Positions 39,482-48,491 of a stretch of 64,000 bases of DNA are shown piece by piece (position 1 is the stretch's first letter; the number at the start of each line of letters is the position of its first letter). The position numbers and the translations under genes are program-made. The notes beneath the pieces were generated by a model. That model worked only from the letters and a program-made list of their open reading frames with translations. It searched no databases and was not told the DNA's origin. The DNA comes from JACWAE01 sp963847595 (GTDB lineage: Bacteria; Chloroflexota; Dehalococcoidia; SZUA-161), in assembly GCA_963847595.1 (NCBI GenBank), contig CAWKAJ010000003.1:62001-126000 (forward strand), in the 5' to 3' direction.

Positions 39482-40267
39482 TTATTTTTTTGAGGAGACA
39501 AATTCTTGGATGGCTTGGAAGTATTGCTCCATGCCTATGAGCATGATGTCGTTGTGGCCGGCGTGGGGTATGCGCAGCAGCCTTTTGTCTTTGGAGCCTA
39601 TATTCTGGTAAAGGACTTCAGCCTGCTCGAAGGGGATAATCTCGTCCCGTTCTCCGTGGATTATCAGAATGGGCATGGTGATGGAGCGAAGCCTTTCCAG
39701 GGTCGCCTTTTCGAAATCCTCCAGGCGGGGGAATGAGATAAGAGTCCCTAAATACATCAGCAGCTTTCCCGCGCTGGCGAATCCGCTCTCTAAAATCAAA
39801 CCCTTCAAATCTTGTGGGTAACTCACAGCCAGCTCCACGGCCGATAAGCTGCCCAGCGACCTGCCCATGACGAACAGTGCCCCCGGGTAGCCGCGGGCTT
39901 TCAAGGTATCGCGAAAGTATTTGAAGATGACATGAGCATCGGCGACAGCGCTGGAAAATGAGGGCGTGCCGCCGCTTCGTCCGTAGCCGCGGTAATCTGC
40001 CACGAAGAGGTTGATGCCTAACCTGTTGTAGAGAGTAGCGATGTCGTCATAGTCGTAGACCACCTCGCCGTTGCCATGGAAATACAGGATGGAGGGCGCT
40101 TCTTTGCCTGAGGGATAAAATCGGCAGCCTATGGAGATGTCCTTCTCTACAGGCACTGAGTGGTCGACGGCGTTGCGCGGTAGGGGTGAGTAGTCCTCCC
40201 TGGGATAGAACACGAATCTGAGGAGGTGCGGCTGGTCGAGCAGGGAATAGTCAATATTTTTGGACAT
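39482..40267 (-). CDS. cytoplasmic alpha/beta hydrolase
   Basis: 261 residues from the ATG at 40267; a longer frame upstream crosses a palindromic repeat and is rejected. It shows the oxyanion HGNGEV, nucleophile Ser in GRSLGS, acid Asp in HGERDEIIP and catalytic His in HAGHNDI. It resembles the ABHD/serine-esterase 'HGNG' group that hydrolyses small esters or acts on acyl groups. It has no signal peptide. It stands alone on the minus strand and is divergent from the enoyl-CoA hydratase gene. Confidence 0.88.
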   Translation of the reverse strand: MSKNIDYSLLDQPHLLRFVFYPREDYSPLPRNAVDHSVPVEKDISIGCRFYPSGKEAPSILYFHGNGEVVYDYDDIATLYNRLGINLFVADYRGYGRSGGTPSFSSAVADAHVIFKYFRDTLKARGYPGALFVMGRSLGSLSAVELAVSYPQDLKGLILESGFASAGKLLMYLGTLISFPRLEDFEKATLERLRSITMPILIIHGERDEIIPFEQAEVLYQNIGSKDKRLLRIPHAGHNDIMLIGMEQYFQAIQEFVSSKK

Positions 40268-40305
40268 GGGCAAGCCTATTTTAACATTCCAGTTTGGTGC
40301 GTCAA

Positions 40306-40337
40306 CTGTAGGGGCGTTCAATTGAACGCCCCTACAG
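40306..40337. repeat. 32-bp perfect palindrome between divergent genes
   Basis: CTGTAGGGGCGTTCAA (40306-40321) and TTGAACGCCCCTACAG (40322-40337) are exact reverse complements without a loop. This is the best-preserved member of the GTAGGGGC family. It lies between the hydrolase (minus) and enoyl-CoA hydratase (plus) start codons. Placement between divergent starts is unusual for a terminator, which favours a repeat element or a shared operator. Confidence 0.8.
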
Positions 40338-40407
40338 CAGATTGACCCAATAGCCAGCCGCAATTATAATAATGCCTCGGAGACTCTATTTTCAGGAGGA
40401 AATGTAG

Positions 40408-41175
40408 ATGGCATCTGAGGAAATCCTTGTTGAAAAAAAGGACGGCGACAGGATATGGGTTGTCACTATCAATCGTGCCGATAGGGCGAATTCTCTCACT
40501 CTGGATATGATGTATGAGCTAGAGGATACCTGGAAGGCATATCAGGATGCCGAGGAGTCGCGTGTCGCAATTATCACCGGCGCCGGCAGCAGGGCCTTCT
40601 GCGCCGGAGCCGACCTGCTGACACCGCCTAAGATGGTGAGACCTGGCCCATTCAAGATTCCTGCCTTCGGCCCGGAGGATGTGTGGAAGCCGACCATCGC
40701 TGCCATCAACGGACACTGCATCGCCGGCGGCGCTTTGATCGCCCATGATTGCGATATCCGCATCGCCGCCGAGAACGCCGAGTTCGGCATAGCCGAGGCC
40801 CTTAGGAACATGCCGGCGAGCTGGGTGCGCGACCTGCACCTCCATTTGCATTTAGGCCACGCCATGGAGCTCGTGCTCTGGGGTGACAAGAGGGTCAGTT
40901 CGCAGCGGGCCTATGAGATGGGCTTCTATAACAAAGTGGTGCCTGCAGACAAGCTCATGGAGGAAGCTATGAGCTGGGCGGAGCGCATGGTCAATCTGGC
41001 GCCTCGCGCGGTGTGGAACTTCAAGGAGATTATCAAGCGGGGTGCTTACATGGAGCCCAAGCTGGCCAGGGCTTTCGGACAGGCGCTGGAGCAGAACCTG
41101 AAGGGCATGGAGGATACCCAGGAAGGCGCGGCAGCCCTCCGGGAAAAGAGGAAACCCATCTTCAAGAACCAATAG
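40408..41175 (+). CDS. enoyl-CoA hydratase/isomerase family protein
   Basis: 255 residues with the crotonase fold: CAGADL of the first oxyanion region, AAINGHCIAGGALIAHDCDIRIA for the second, and AEFGIAEALRNMP where catalytic Glu residues usually occur. Crotonases hydrate or isomerise enoyl-CoAs, or have related CoA-ester activities; the exact reaction is unclear. The ribosome site (AGGAGGAAA) is strong. It sits next to the thiolase cassettes, though on the opposite strand, which fits an acyl-CoA pathway. Confidence 0.9.
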   Translation: MASEEILVEKKDGDRIWVVTINRADRANSLTLDMMYELEDTWKAYQDAEESRVAIITGAGSRAFCAGADLLTPPKMVRPGPFKIPAFGPEDVWKPTIAAINGHCIAGGALIAHDCDIRIAAENAEFGIAEALRNMPASWVRDLHLHLHLGHAMELVLWGDKRVSSQRAYEMGFYNKVVPADKLMEEAMSWAERMVNLAPRAVWNFKEIIKRGAYMEPKLARAFGQALEQNLKGMEDTQEGAAALREKRKPIFKNQ

Positions 41176-41207
41176 CGGACTTTGGGCAACCGTGGAGTGG
41201 AGAGGGG

Positions 41208-42068
41208 CTAGAGGTTGGAGAAGCATATCTGGGTGGATTCAGCAGCTTTGCCCTGGCACTTCGGGCAGAAATAAGTACCCCGGTTGCGCACAGTGATGCG
41301 TTCAATAGGGGTGGCGCAAACCTTACAGGTTTGGCCACCCCTGTGTGCTGCATAGAAATCGTTCTGCTGACTTCCCTTTTCGCCGGTGGGACGGCGATAG
41401 TCGCTGATGCTGGCCCCACCGTTGCCGATGGCCCTGATGAGCACCTGGCGTATTACCTTATGTAGCCTCTTTATTTCCTCGTGGGAAAGGCTGTTCGCTT
41501 CCCTCAGGGGATGGATGCGGGCAAAGAACAGCGCCTCGTCAGCGTACATATTCCCGATGCCGGCGATGACTTCCTGGTCGCAGAGTACAGCTTTGATGGG
41601 CGCTTTGTGGCTGCTTAACCTCTTAATGAGGACCTGTGGGGTGAAGCCGGGATCAAGCGGCTCGGGGCCGAGCTTGCCGATTTCCTCGTTTTCGTCTTTT
41701 ACCAGCGAAATTGTGCCCAGCTTGCGTCTGTCTGTGAAGAGAAGCTCCGTGCCGTTGTCCAAGCCGAAAACGGCTCGTACGTAGGGAATGGGTTCAGCAG
41801 GTGGCTCGCCCTTTCGCTTCAGCAGCAGCGAGCCGGTCATCCTGAGATGGATTATCAGTGCTTCTCCGCTGACCAGGCGGAAGATAAGGTATTTCCCTCG
41901 CCGAGCTATCCCTTTTATCGTTTGACCGGGGAGGCGATGGCGAAGCTCGCTGACCGATGTATGGTGCACCATCTCGGGGCAATAGCTAGAAACTCCGGTG
42001 AAGCGGCGGCCCTCTATCCTGGGGCGCAGGTCATTGACTATGGTCTCTACTTCAGGTAACTCGGGCAT
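41208..42068 (-). CDS. mutM: formamidopyrimidine-DNA glycosylase
   Basis: 286 residues from the ATG at 42068, which yields the obligatory MPELPEVET start with the catalytic Pro2 and Glu3; upstream codons run into a repeat and are rejected. It has HLRMTGSL, the helix-two-turn-helix with IGNMYADEALFFARIHP, and a C-terminal zinc finger (CKVCATPI and CPKCQ). It removes oxidised purines such as 8-oxoguanine and nicks the strand. It lies downstream of polA on the same strand, separated by a repeat (42081-42180). Confidence 0.95.
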   Translation of the reverse strand: MPELPEVETIVNDLRPRIEGRRFTGVSSYCPEMVHHTSVSELRHRLPGQTIKGIARRGKYLIFRLVSGEALIIHLRMTGSLLLKRKGEPPAEPIPYVRAVFGLDNGTELLFTDRRKLGTISLVKDENEEIGKLGPEPLDPGFTPQVLIKRLSSHKAPIKAVLCDQEVIAGIGNMYADEALFFARIHPLREANSLSHEEIKRLHKVIRQVLIRAIGNGGASISDYRRPTGEKGSQQNDFYAAHRGGQTCKVCATPIERITVRNRGTYFCPKCQGKAAESTQICFSNL

Positions 42069-42080
42069 TCTTGCTCTTCT

Positions 42081-42180
42081 CAACCCCCTAAATCCCCCAT
42101 TCTTGGGGGACTTTTTAAGCTGGGGGATACCCCCAGACCCCCAGCAAAGGGGCAAAGCCCCTCTGCACTCCCCAATTTTT
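42081..42180 (+). repeat. dispersed C-rich repeat, forward copy
   Basis: Starts CAACCCCCTAAATCCCCC and contains a series of small hairpins, notably CTGGGGGATACCCCCAG. The same element occurs in the opposite orientation at 55455-55535. It lies between polA and mutM. Confidence 0.7.
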
Positions 42181-42191
42181 AGGCCACATCG

Positions 42192-44915
42192 CTACTCCAT
42201 GTCTCCCCAGCTTCTACCTGTCTTGATGTCCACCTTCACAGGGACGCTGAGCTTAATTGCATTAGGCATAATCTTAAGCACCAGCTCCTTCAGCTTATCC
42301 AGTTCCTCTCGAGGCAGCTCGAAGAGCAGTTCATCGTGCACCTGGAGTATCATCTTCGCCTCCAGCCTCTCCTTATCCATCTCATGCTGAAGCTGTATCA
42401 TCGCTACCTTGATGATATCTGCCGAGGTGCCCTGGACCGGCATGTTTATCGCCATGCGCTCCGCTGACATCCTCACCTGCGCATTGGTGGAGTTGATCTC
42501 GGGTATGTAGCGGCGTCTACCTATTAGGGTCTGTACGTAGCCCTTCTCCGCTGCCTCCTTTTTGGTGCGGTCGAGGTATTCCTTGACCCCGCTGTATTTC
42601 TCGAAATAAGCCTTGATGAATTGCGCTGCCTGCTCTCGGGATAGCTCGGTGGCCTGCTCCAGTCCGTACTCGCTCATACCGTAGATGACTCCGAAGTTGA
42701 CCGTTTTCGCGAGTCGCCTCATGTCCCTGGTGATCTCTGAAAGTGGCACGCCGAATACCTGCGAAGCAGTTGTAGCGTGAATATCCTCACCGTGCAGGAA
42801 AGCGCTGACCAGCTTGGGGTCCTGGGAAAGATGCGCCAGGACTCGCAGGTCTATCTGGGAGTAATCTGCAGCGACGAGCAAGGATGACTCCTTCTCGGCA
42901 ATAAAGGTTTTTCTGACTTGTCTGCCCTCCTCGGTGCGAATTGGGATGTTCTGCAGATTGGGGTCGCTTGAGGAGAGCCTGCCGGTGACGGTGCCGGTCT
43001 GGTTGAAGCTGGTGTGTACCCTGCCGGTGTCGGGGTCGATAAGTGCGGGCAGGGCATCGATATAGGTTGACTTCAGCTTGGTCAACTGGCGGTATTCGAG
43101 CAGAAGCTCGATAATGGGATGGACGCCTTTGAGAGCTTCCAGCACCGACGCCTCTGTGGAGTAGCCGCTCTTGGTTTTTCTGGTTTTGGGGAGTCTAAGC
43201 TCCTCGTAAAGTATGGTTCCCAACTGCTGGGTTGAGTTTATATTGAAGGCATGGCCTACGCTCTTGTATATCTCGTTCTCCAGTTTAGCCATCCGCTCGC
43301 TCATGCTCCAGGACATCTCGCGGAGTTTGGCCGTATCCAGAGCTACGCCGTTAGTCTCCATGCGCAGCAGCACGGGGAGCAAAGGCATCTCTACCTCAGC
43401 GAACAGCTTCCACAATCCCTGAGCCTTAAGCTCTTTCTCCAGCAGCTTGCTCAGCCTGAGGGTCATGTCGGCATCGGCGCAGGCGTATTCGGCAGCCTTT
43501 GATATATCGACCCAGGCCATGGAAATCTGTTTGGCTCCGCTGCCGATTAAGTTGGTTATGGGCGTCATCTCGATGCCCAGCTTGGAGAAGGCCAGAGGTT
43601 TGAGCCCGAGCGACTTCTCTCCCAGGAGGTAGGCGGCGAGCATGGTGTCAAAGGCGAGATTTCTCACCTTCCCCCCATACTTTTGCAGCACAGTCATATC
43701 GTATTTGCCGTTGTGGGCTATCTTGGCTACTTCAGGATTTTCCAGGAGCGGTTTGAGTTTATCAACAACCTGCTGCAGGGGAAGCTGTTTTCCTGAATTG
43801 TGTCCTACGGGTACGTACCACGCCTGCCCTGGCACTGTGGACAGTGAGATGCCCACCAGCGACGCCTGCCTGGGGTTCAGGCTGGTGGTCTCGACATCGA
43901 AGACGAAGGATTCGGCATGAGATAACGTGCTTACTATCTTGTTGAAAGCCTCATCTGTATCCACAATCTGATAATCTTTGGCTTCTCCGCTGGTTTGACT
44001 CTCAACAACGGCAGGCTTGGCGTCCTCGCTCATGGTCTCGGGAAGCTTGGTCAGGAGACTGGAGAACTCAAGCTCGCGGAAAAGTTCGGCCACCTTGCCT
44101 CGTTCGTAAGTGCTGACGCGGCAAGCATCCAGGTTGAAGTCTATGGGCACATCTGTGTCTATGATGGCGAGCTCCTTGCTCTGCCGTGCTGCCTGCTCGT
44201 TTTGCCGCAACGTCTCTTGAGTCTTAGGTGGAGTTACCTCGTCTATATGCTGGTAGATGCCTTCGATGCTTCCGAAAGCATGTATCAGCTTTGTCGCGGT
44301 CTTCTCGCCTATGCCGCGCACGCCCGGTATATTGTCCGAGGGGTCACCTTTCAGGCCCTTGAAATCGGGAAGCTGCTCTGGCGGCATTTCATAGCGCTGC
44401 TGCACCGCTGCCTCATCGTATATGATGGTGTCGCTGAAGGGCTTCCCTGGCTTGGGTGTGAGCACGCGAACGTGTGGTGAGACTAGCTGAAGGGTATCTG
44501 TGTCGCCGGTAACAATAATAATGTCGATGCCCTGCTCGCTGGCTTTTTTGGAGATAGTGCCGATTAAGTCGTCGGCCTCGTAGCCTGGCACCTCGAAGGA
44601 GGGTAGGTTGAATGCTTTAATTAGCTCCTTCACCCTTGTGAACTGGATTTTGAGCTCATCCGGGGCCGGAGGCCGTTGCGCCTTATATGCCTCGAACTTC
44701 TCGTGTCTGAATGTCGGGCTTGGGCTATCCATTGTCATGGCCCAATGGGTTGGCTTGAACTCTGCCAGAACCTTGAGCAGCATGCTGGCGAAGCCGTAGA
44801 CTGCTCCTATAGGCTCGCCTGTCTTGGCCACGGAAAGCGAAGGCAGGGCGTGGAAGGCACGGTGAACGAGGGCGTGTCCGTCGAAAAGCAGAAGCAATTG
44901 TTTTTGTTCAGGCAT
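42192..44915 (-). CDS. polA: DNA polymerase I
   Basis: 907 residues with all three domains: N-terminal 5'-3' exonuclease (LLLFDGHALVHRAFHAL; GYEADDLIGTI; VTGDTDTLQL), 3'-5' proofreading exonuclease and family A polymerase (DYSQIDLRVLAHLSQD; MRRLAKTVNFGVIYGMS; QVHDELLFELP). The proofreading site looks intact: D-x-E in VFDVETTSL, NGKYD and YACADAD. Many bacterial family A polymerases have lost it. The enzyme works in repair and Okazaki-fragment maturation. Its neighbour mutM makes this a DNA-repair pair. Confidence 0.97.
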   Translation of the reverse strand: MPEQKQLLLLFDGHALVHRAFHALPSLSVAKTGEPIGAVYGFASMLLKVLAEFKPTHWAMTMDSPSPTFRHEKFEAYKAQRPPAPDELKIQFTRVKELIKAFNLPSFEVPGYEADDLIGTISKKASEQGIDIIIVTGDTDTLQLVSPHVRVLTPKPGKPFSDTIIYDEAAVQQRYEMPPEQLPDFKGLKGDPSDNIPGVRGIGEKTATKLIHAFGSIEGIYQHIDEVTPPKTQETLRQNEQAARQSKELAIIDTDVPIDFNLDACRVSTYERGKVAELFRELEFSSLLTKLPETMSEDAKPAVVESQTSGEAKDYQIVDTDEAFNKIVSTLSHAESFVFDVETTSLNPRQASLVGISLSTVPGQAWYVPVGHNSGKQLPLQQVVDKLKPLLENPEVAKIAHNGKYDMTVLQKYGGKVRNLAFDTMLAAYLLGEKSLGLKPLAFSKLGIEMTPITNLIGSGAKQISMAWVDISKAAEYACADADMTLRLSKLLEKELKAQGLWKLFAEVEMPLLPVLLRMETNGVALDTAKLREMSWSMSERMAKLENEIYKSVGHAFNINSTQQLGTILYEELRLPKTRKTKSGYSTEASVLEALKGVHPIIELLLEYRQLTKLKSTYIDALPALIDPDTGRVHTSFNQTGTVTGRLSSSDPNLQNIPIRTEEGRQVRKTFIAEKESSLLVAADYSQIDLRVLAHLSQDPKLVSAFLHGEDIHATTASQVFGVPLSEITRDMRRLAKTVNFGVIYGMSEYGLEQATELSREQAAQFIKAYFEKYSGVKEYLDRTKKEAAEKGYVQTLIGRRRYIPEINSTNAQVRMSAERMAINMPVQGTSADIIKVAMIQLQHEMDKERLEAKMILQVHDELLFELPREELDKLKELVLKIMPNAIKLSVPVKVDIKTGRSWGDME

Positions 44916-45016
44916 GGTCTTTGTTAACTCAAGGCCTTTGACTCAGTGCGATGAATGGATAATTATTGGGCTGACTCCGAAGGCATTATATCAGAAGAAA
45001 AGGGAGAGGTGCTACT

Positions 45017-45170
45017 TTGGCGAAAGTAGATAACTTCAGCCTTGACCCGACTATGGTTGATGGCAGGAAATACCGCCGCGACCTATCCTTCCGTTGAGGC
45101 AGTCAAGAAATCTGAGAACCTGGTAGAGGAACATACGAAAGTAACCGCGCTAATACATATAACGAGCTAA
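45017..45170 (+). pseudogene. possible decayed small gene in the polA-ferredoxin gap
   Basis: GGGAGAGG at 45002-45009 precedes a TTG at 45017 that opens a 26-codon frame (LAKVDNFSLDPTMVDGRKYR, then a stop at 45097). The next frame continues sensibly (YPSVEAVKKSENLVEEHTKV) to a TAA at 45168-45170. A one-base shift would join them into ~50 residues. No family is recognised. It could be a small protein with a frameshift or chance coding. Apart from this and the hairpin at 45205-45228, I see nothing in the 343-bp gap 44916-45258. Confidence 0.35.
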
Positions 45171-45204
45171 AGCAAGCGGTCAATCTCGCTACAGTGGATT
45201 TTCT

Positions 45205-45228
45205 GGGGGCGACACACTCGTCGCCCCC
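45205..45228. terminator. 9-bp hairpin GGGGGCGAC/GTCGCCCCC
   Basis: Perfect arms at 45205-45213 and 45220-45228 with loop ACACTC. It lies 30 bp beyond the stop of the minus-strand ferredoxin gene and could end that transcript. No T-run is visible on the minus side, so a repeat-type palindrome is equally possible. Confidence 0.45.
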
Positions 45229-45258
45229 GTCTCATTGCGGAATACTGGTGGCTGTTGA

Positions 45259-45531
45259 CTAGAAAGTGCCCGGGGCTGGTTTCTCGCCGGGATGCAGTTT
45301 CTGCCACTTTTCCAGCAGATGCTTCTTGTCCTCTTTATGAGCGTCGTCGGGGACGCAGGCATCTACCGGGCAGACCTCTTTGCATTTGGATGACTCATGG
45401 GCGCCCACGCACTCAGTGCATCTATTGTGGTCGATAACGTAGATTTTCTCGCCTTCGCTGATTGCCTGGTTCGGGCATTCGGGCTCGCAGGCACCGCAGC
45501 TGATGCACTCGTCGGTAATCTTGTAGGCCAT
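45259..45531 (-). CDS. 2[4Fe-4S] ferredoxin (YfhL-like)
   Basis: 90 residues. The first cluster motif is CISCGACEPECP. The second is CTECVGAHESSKCKEVCPVDAC, with the longer insert between the second and third Cys found in YfhL/Alvin-type ferredoxins. A Lys-rich C-terminal tail follows. It is a low-potential electron carrier in the cytoplasm and a possible partner for the aldehyde oxidoreductase or FTR-type enzyme of this window. GGAGGAAG precedes the ATG. Confidence 0.93.
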   Translation of the reverse strand: MAYKITDECISCGACEPECPNQAISEGEKIYVIDHNRCTECVGAHESSKCKEVCPVDACVPDDAHKEDKKHLLEKWQKLHPGEKPAPGTF

Positions 45532-45567
45532 CTCTCTTCCTCCTAATAAATGTTCTTGGTCAAGCTC

Positions 45568-46068
45568 CTATTTCTTAACCTGTTTTTGTGATTGCTGGAA
45601 TTTCTTTTTCAAGGCAGCGGCAACGTGCTTGGGAACGAGACCGGTGATGTCCCCGCCCAGTTCACAAGCCTCCTTGAGTAAACTGGAGCTGAGAAACTGA
45701 AATTCAAGGCTGGTCATGAGACAGACCAACTCTATCTCGCGGTCCAGCTTCTTGTTCATCAGCGCCATCTCGAACTCTCTCTCGAAGTCGGAGCTCATCC
45801 TCAGTCCGCGCACCATGACCTTGGCTTTCATCTTGCGGGCGAAATCAACAGTGAGCTTGTCATAGGCCGCTACCCGCACATTGGGCAGATGGGCAACCGC
45901 CTTCTTAACCAGGTCTACTCTTTCCGCAGTGCTGAACATCAGGTGTTTGGACGGCCTATCGTACACACCGATGATCAGCTCGTCGAAAAGGGCTGCCGCC
46001 CTGTTGGCTATATCGAGATGTCCATTAGTCACGGGGTCGAAACTGCCTGGATAGATAGCAATGGTCAA
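45568..46068 (-). CDS. coaD: phosphopantetheine adenylyltransferase
   Basis: 166 residues of a nucleotidyltransferase alpha-phosphodiesterase: GSFDPVTNGHLDI with the catalytic TNGH, MVRGLRMSSDFEREFEMALMNKKL, and FLSSSLLKE in place of the usual ISSTxVR region. It catalyses the fourth step of CoA synthesis, making dephospho-CoA. The start overlaps the end of rsmD by 4 bp; rsmD-coaD is a common bacterial pairing. Confidence 0.96.
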   Translation of the reverse strand: MTIAIYPGSFDPVTNGHLDIANRAAALFDELIIGVYDRPSKHLMFSTAERVDLVKKAVAHLPNVRVAAYDKLTVDFARKMKAKVMVRGLRMSSDFEREFEMALMNKKLDREIELVCLMTSLEFQFLSSSLLKEACELGGDITGLVPKHVAAALKKKFQQSQKQVKK

Positions 46069-46622
46069 GGTTCACCCCCAGCATATTGATACACAGAGAC
46101 GCAGCTATCGCCATGTCGTAGATTCTTTATTTGTTTGAAATCACCGTACCTTTCCTGAAGTGGAACACGCCGGGAGTGCTCGATGACTATGGTCGAATCC
46201 TCTCCAACCAGGCGTGAGCATGAGAGCTTCTCCGCCGTGGCGGTGACGGAGGGGTCAGCGTAAGGGGGGTCGAGAATCAGTATGCCGTACCTCTCTTTGA
46301 GTATGGATAGAGCCTTATTGGCAGTCATACAAAGGACAGCTCCCTGTGAGGCAAGCCCGGTGTGCCCCAGATTCTCCTTGATGACGGCGCACAATTTCGG
46401 GTTCCGTTCCACGAAATCTGCCCATTCAGCGCCGCGGCTCAGAGCTTCGATGCCCAGCGCACCGGTGCCGGCGTAAAGGTCAAGCACCCTCGACCAGTCA
46501 GTGGCTGTGGATTCCAGCATATTGAAAATTGCCCCTCGGAGCAGGTCGGATGTGGGACGGAGCCCTGAACTTCTCAGCGATTTCAAACGGTGTCCCTTGG
46601 CTTCGCCTGCAATCACCCTCAT
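46065..46622 (-). CDS. rsmD: 16S rRNA (guanine966-N2)-methyltransferase
   Basis: 185 residues from the ATG at 46622 (MRVIAGEAKGHRLKSL), the standard RsmD start; an upstream extension overlaps the restriction gene and is rejected. It has the SAM-binding motif VLDLYAGTGALGIEALSRGA and the catalytic DPPYADP. It methylates G966 of 16S rRNA. It overlaps coaD by 4 bp. The neighbouring restriction-modification genes end 124 bp upstream. Confidence 0.94.
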   Translation of the reverse strand: MRVIAGEAKGHRLKSLRSSGLRPTSDLLRGAIFNMLESTATDWSRVLDLYAGTGALGIEALSRGAEWADFVERNPKLCAVIKENLGHTGLASQGAVLCMTANKALSILKERYGILILDPPYADPSVTATAEKLSCSRLVGEDSTIVIEHSRRVPLQERYGDFKQIKNLRHGDSCVSVYQYAGGEP

Positions 46623-46746
46623 TATTATCGTGCCACAATCCTGTATTATATCAGCGCTCGCCGTTGCGTCAAGTGTGGGGCGGGCCAGGTACTGCTCGGT
46701 TGTGGTTGGTAACAAGGTCAGGCAATTATCCTTAAAGACAAGCAGT

Positions 46747-47346
46747 CTATGGAGGGGAATCACTGTCTATGCCAAGAACAATTACAGGAATATCTAAATC
46801 GGCTATTCCTCGTGTTTCGAGGTCGCCCTTCATCTGTTCAAAGTAGGAAACGCCAGTAGACATTTGGCCTTTTGCAGTCATTCTCCTCATTGGCACAATT
46901 TCAACGCCCGCATCTATACACTCTCTATTGTGAAATACCGTCATTTTCGCCAGGACATTATAAACCATGAACGCATATTTCCCGAACTGGACTTCAACCC
47001 CCAACTTATTCTTGGTGAAGTCTATTTCACGAAAACCCTTGTGGGTTGTAGTGTATTTGGCGATAATATCTGGTGGTATCTTCGCTGAAAGTTCTACGGA
47101 GGTTACCATCTGTATCCTAGCCTTTTCCCATCCTAGCTTGGCAAATTCTGCCTTAAATGCTTTATTTAGGGCCTTGGGTGAATAAAGCATCCGCCTACGC
47201 ATTGTCTTTTCTTTGCTCTTCTTAGTACGCAGACTTTCGGCATCAATCGCCGAGATAATATTGAAGATTTCCTCCAGTTCTTTGTGCCAGTGTTTCCTGA
47301 TAACACCCTCACCGTTCTTGTGAGAATAGATGCTTATAACTCGCAT
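46747..47346 (-). CDS. type II restriction endonuclease, BglII/BstYI family
   Basis: 199 residues from the ATG at 47346. Sequence features follow BstYI closely as I recall it: IYSHKNG at the N terminus, SIDAES-type ISAIDAESLRTKKSKEKT, LYSPKALNKAF, and the active site Asp109-x8-Glu118-x-Gln120 in DFTKNKLGVEVQFGKY. BglII uses the same D-x8-E-x-Q spacing. BglII cuts AGATCT and BstYI cuts RGATCY, so the target is probably one of these. The ATG shares a base with the methyltransferase TAA (TAATG), ensuring coupled synthesis. Codons are more A+T-rich than in neighbours, a sign of transfer. Confidence 0.88.
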   Translation of the reverse strand: MRVISIYSHKNGEGVIRKHWHKELEEIFNIISAIDAESLRTKKSKEKTMRRRMLYSPKALNKAFKAEFAKLGWEKARIQMVTSVELSAKIPPDIIAKYTTTHKGFREIDFTKNKLGVEVQFGKYAFMVYNVLAKMTVFHNRECIDAGVEIVPMRRMTAKGQMSTGVSYFEQMKGDLETRGIADLDIPVIVLGIDSDSPP

Positions 47347-48302
47347 TATTGCCACTCCACGGGAATTTTAGCAACCTTTTCATGCCCTGTTGCAACATAG
47401 ATGGGTTTTCCAAGTGGTCTTACCCTTAGCGTACCACTAAAGGACTCCAATATTCTTTCTCTCGCTATCTGTATATATTTGGTTTCTTTGTCACAACCAA
47501 TTACTTTCCTATTGTGCCTCAAACCAGCTATTAAGGCTGAGCCCACACCACAATAGGGGTCAAGCAGCCAATCATCGTCTTTTGTAAGTGCCAGAACGCA
47601 TCTTTCTACCAGTTCTATAGGAAACTGACACGGGTGTATAGTCTTTTCAGGATGATTGGCTTTTACGTTGGAGATTTCCCATATCTCCCTTTCCCATTCC
47701 TCAGCTATAAACTCCCACACATCGGAAGGGTTTTTGCCTAGTGGGTTTCCTGATGGCTTGCCTTTGTTCGGGCCTTTGAAATGTGTTTTGCCTGGGTACT
47801 TGGCGGGGACACGGACAGAATCGAGATTGAAAATGTACCTATCACTTTTGGTAAACCATAGGATTGTTTCATATCTACCAGAAAATCTCTTTGATGCGTG
47901 TAGACCATGCCCGAAGTGCCATATTATCCTGTTTCTCAGCTTCAGCCCTTTATTCTTGAATATGTTATAGTAGAATATATCTAGCGGGAATACCTCTGAA
48001 TCTTGCACAAAGTTTCCTACCTGCCAGCACAGACTACCATCACTTCTCAATATCCTTACCAATTCGCCTATTACTGGTTCTTGTTGCTTCAGATATGACT
48101 CAATGCTAGTTTTGGTCTCATATTCCTTCCCGATATTATAGGGGGGGGAACTGATTATTAGGGTGGCTGTATCATTTGGGACATCTCTCAAAAAATCGTA
48201 GGAATCACCAAGATGTAAGACGATTCTTTTTTCTAGCGAGAAGCTATCGCTTATTTCAGGAACGCCGAATAACGGTAGCCCTATCTTTGTCATTGCTTTC
48301 AC
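47346..48302 (-). CDS. DNA methyltransferase of the BglII/BstYI-type system (probable N4-cytosine)
   Basis: 318 residues, beta-class amino-methyltransferase order. Motif IV is SPPY (residues 52-55, SSPPYNIG) near the N terminus and the SAM motif DPYCGVGSALIAG is near the C terminus. SPPY is typical of N4-cytosine enzymes, and the known BglII and BstYI methylases modify cytosine in their sites. It protects host DNA from the linked nuclease. It is upstream of the nuclease gene, so protection is made first. The pair is A+T-richer than the chromosome around it and sits between rsmD and cimA. Confidence 0.9.
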   Translation of the reverse strand: MKAMTKIGLPLFGVPEISDSFSLEKRIVLHLGDSYDFLRDVPNDTATLIISSPPYNIGKEYETKTSIESYLKQQEPVIGELVRILRSDGSLCWQVGNFVQDSEVFPLDIFYYNIFKNKGLKLRNRIIWHFGHGLHASKRFSGRYETILWFTKSDRYIFNLDSVRVPAKYPGKTHFKGPNKGKPSGNPLGKNPSDVWEFIAEEWEREIWEISNVKANHPEKTIHPCQFPIELVERCVLALTKDDDWLLDPYCGVGSALIAGLRHNRKVIGCDKETKYIQIARERILESFSGTLRVRPLGKPIYVATGHEKVAKIPVEWQ

Positions 48303-48440
48303 CGAGCATTGCTCTTTGCCTATTATACACAGTTTTTCACCTTTGGCTATACTCGAAAACCGCTATTGGCTAAGAACCCGTGTTCTGCTATTCCTCAAGA
48401 ATCCTACCAACCAAGACCGAGCAGTACCGTGGGCTAGGTC

Positions 48441-48468
48441 ATAGGTGCGTTCGTCCAAACGCCCCTAT
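48441..48468. repeat. degenerate copy of the GTAGGGGCGTT palindrome
   Basis: ATAGGTGCGTT (48441-48451) and AACGCCCCTAT (48458-48468) pair with one mismatch around CGTCCA. It resembles the palindrome at 40306-40337 and lies in the 249-bp gap between the methyltransferase start and cimA. Confidence 0.5.
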
Positions 48469-48491
48469 AATTTTCCCTGGGGTTTCATGAA

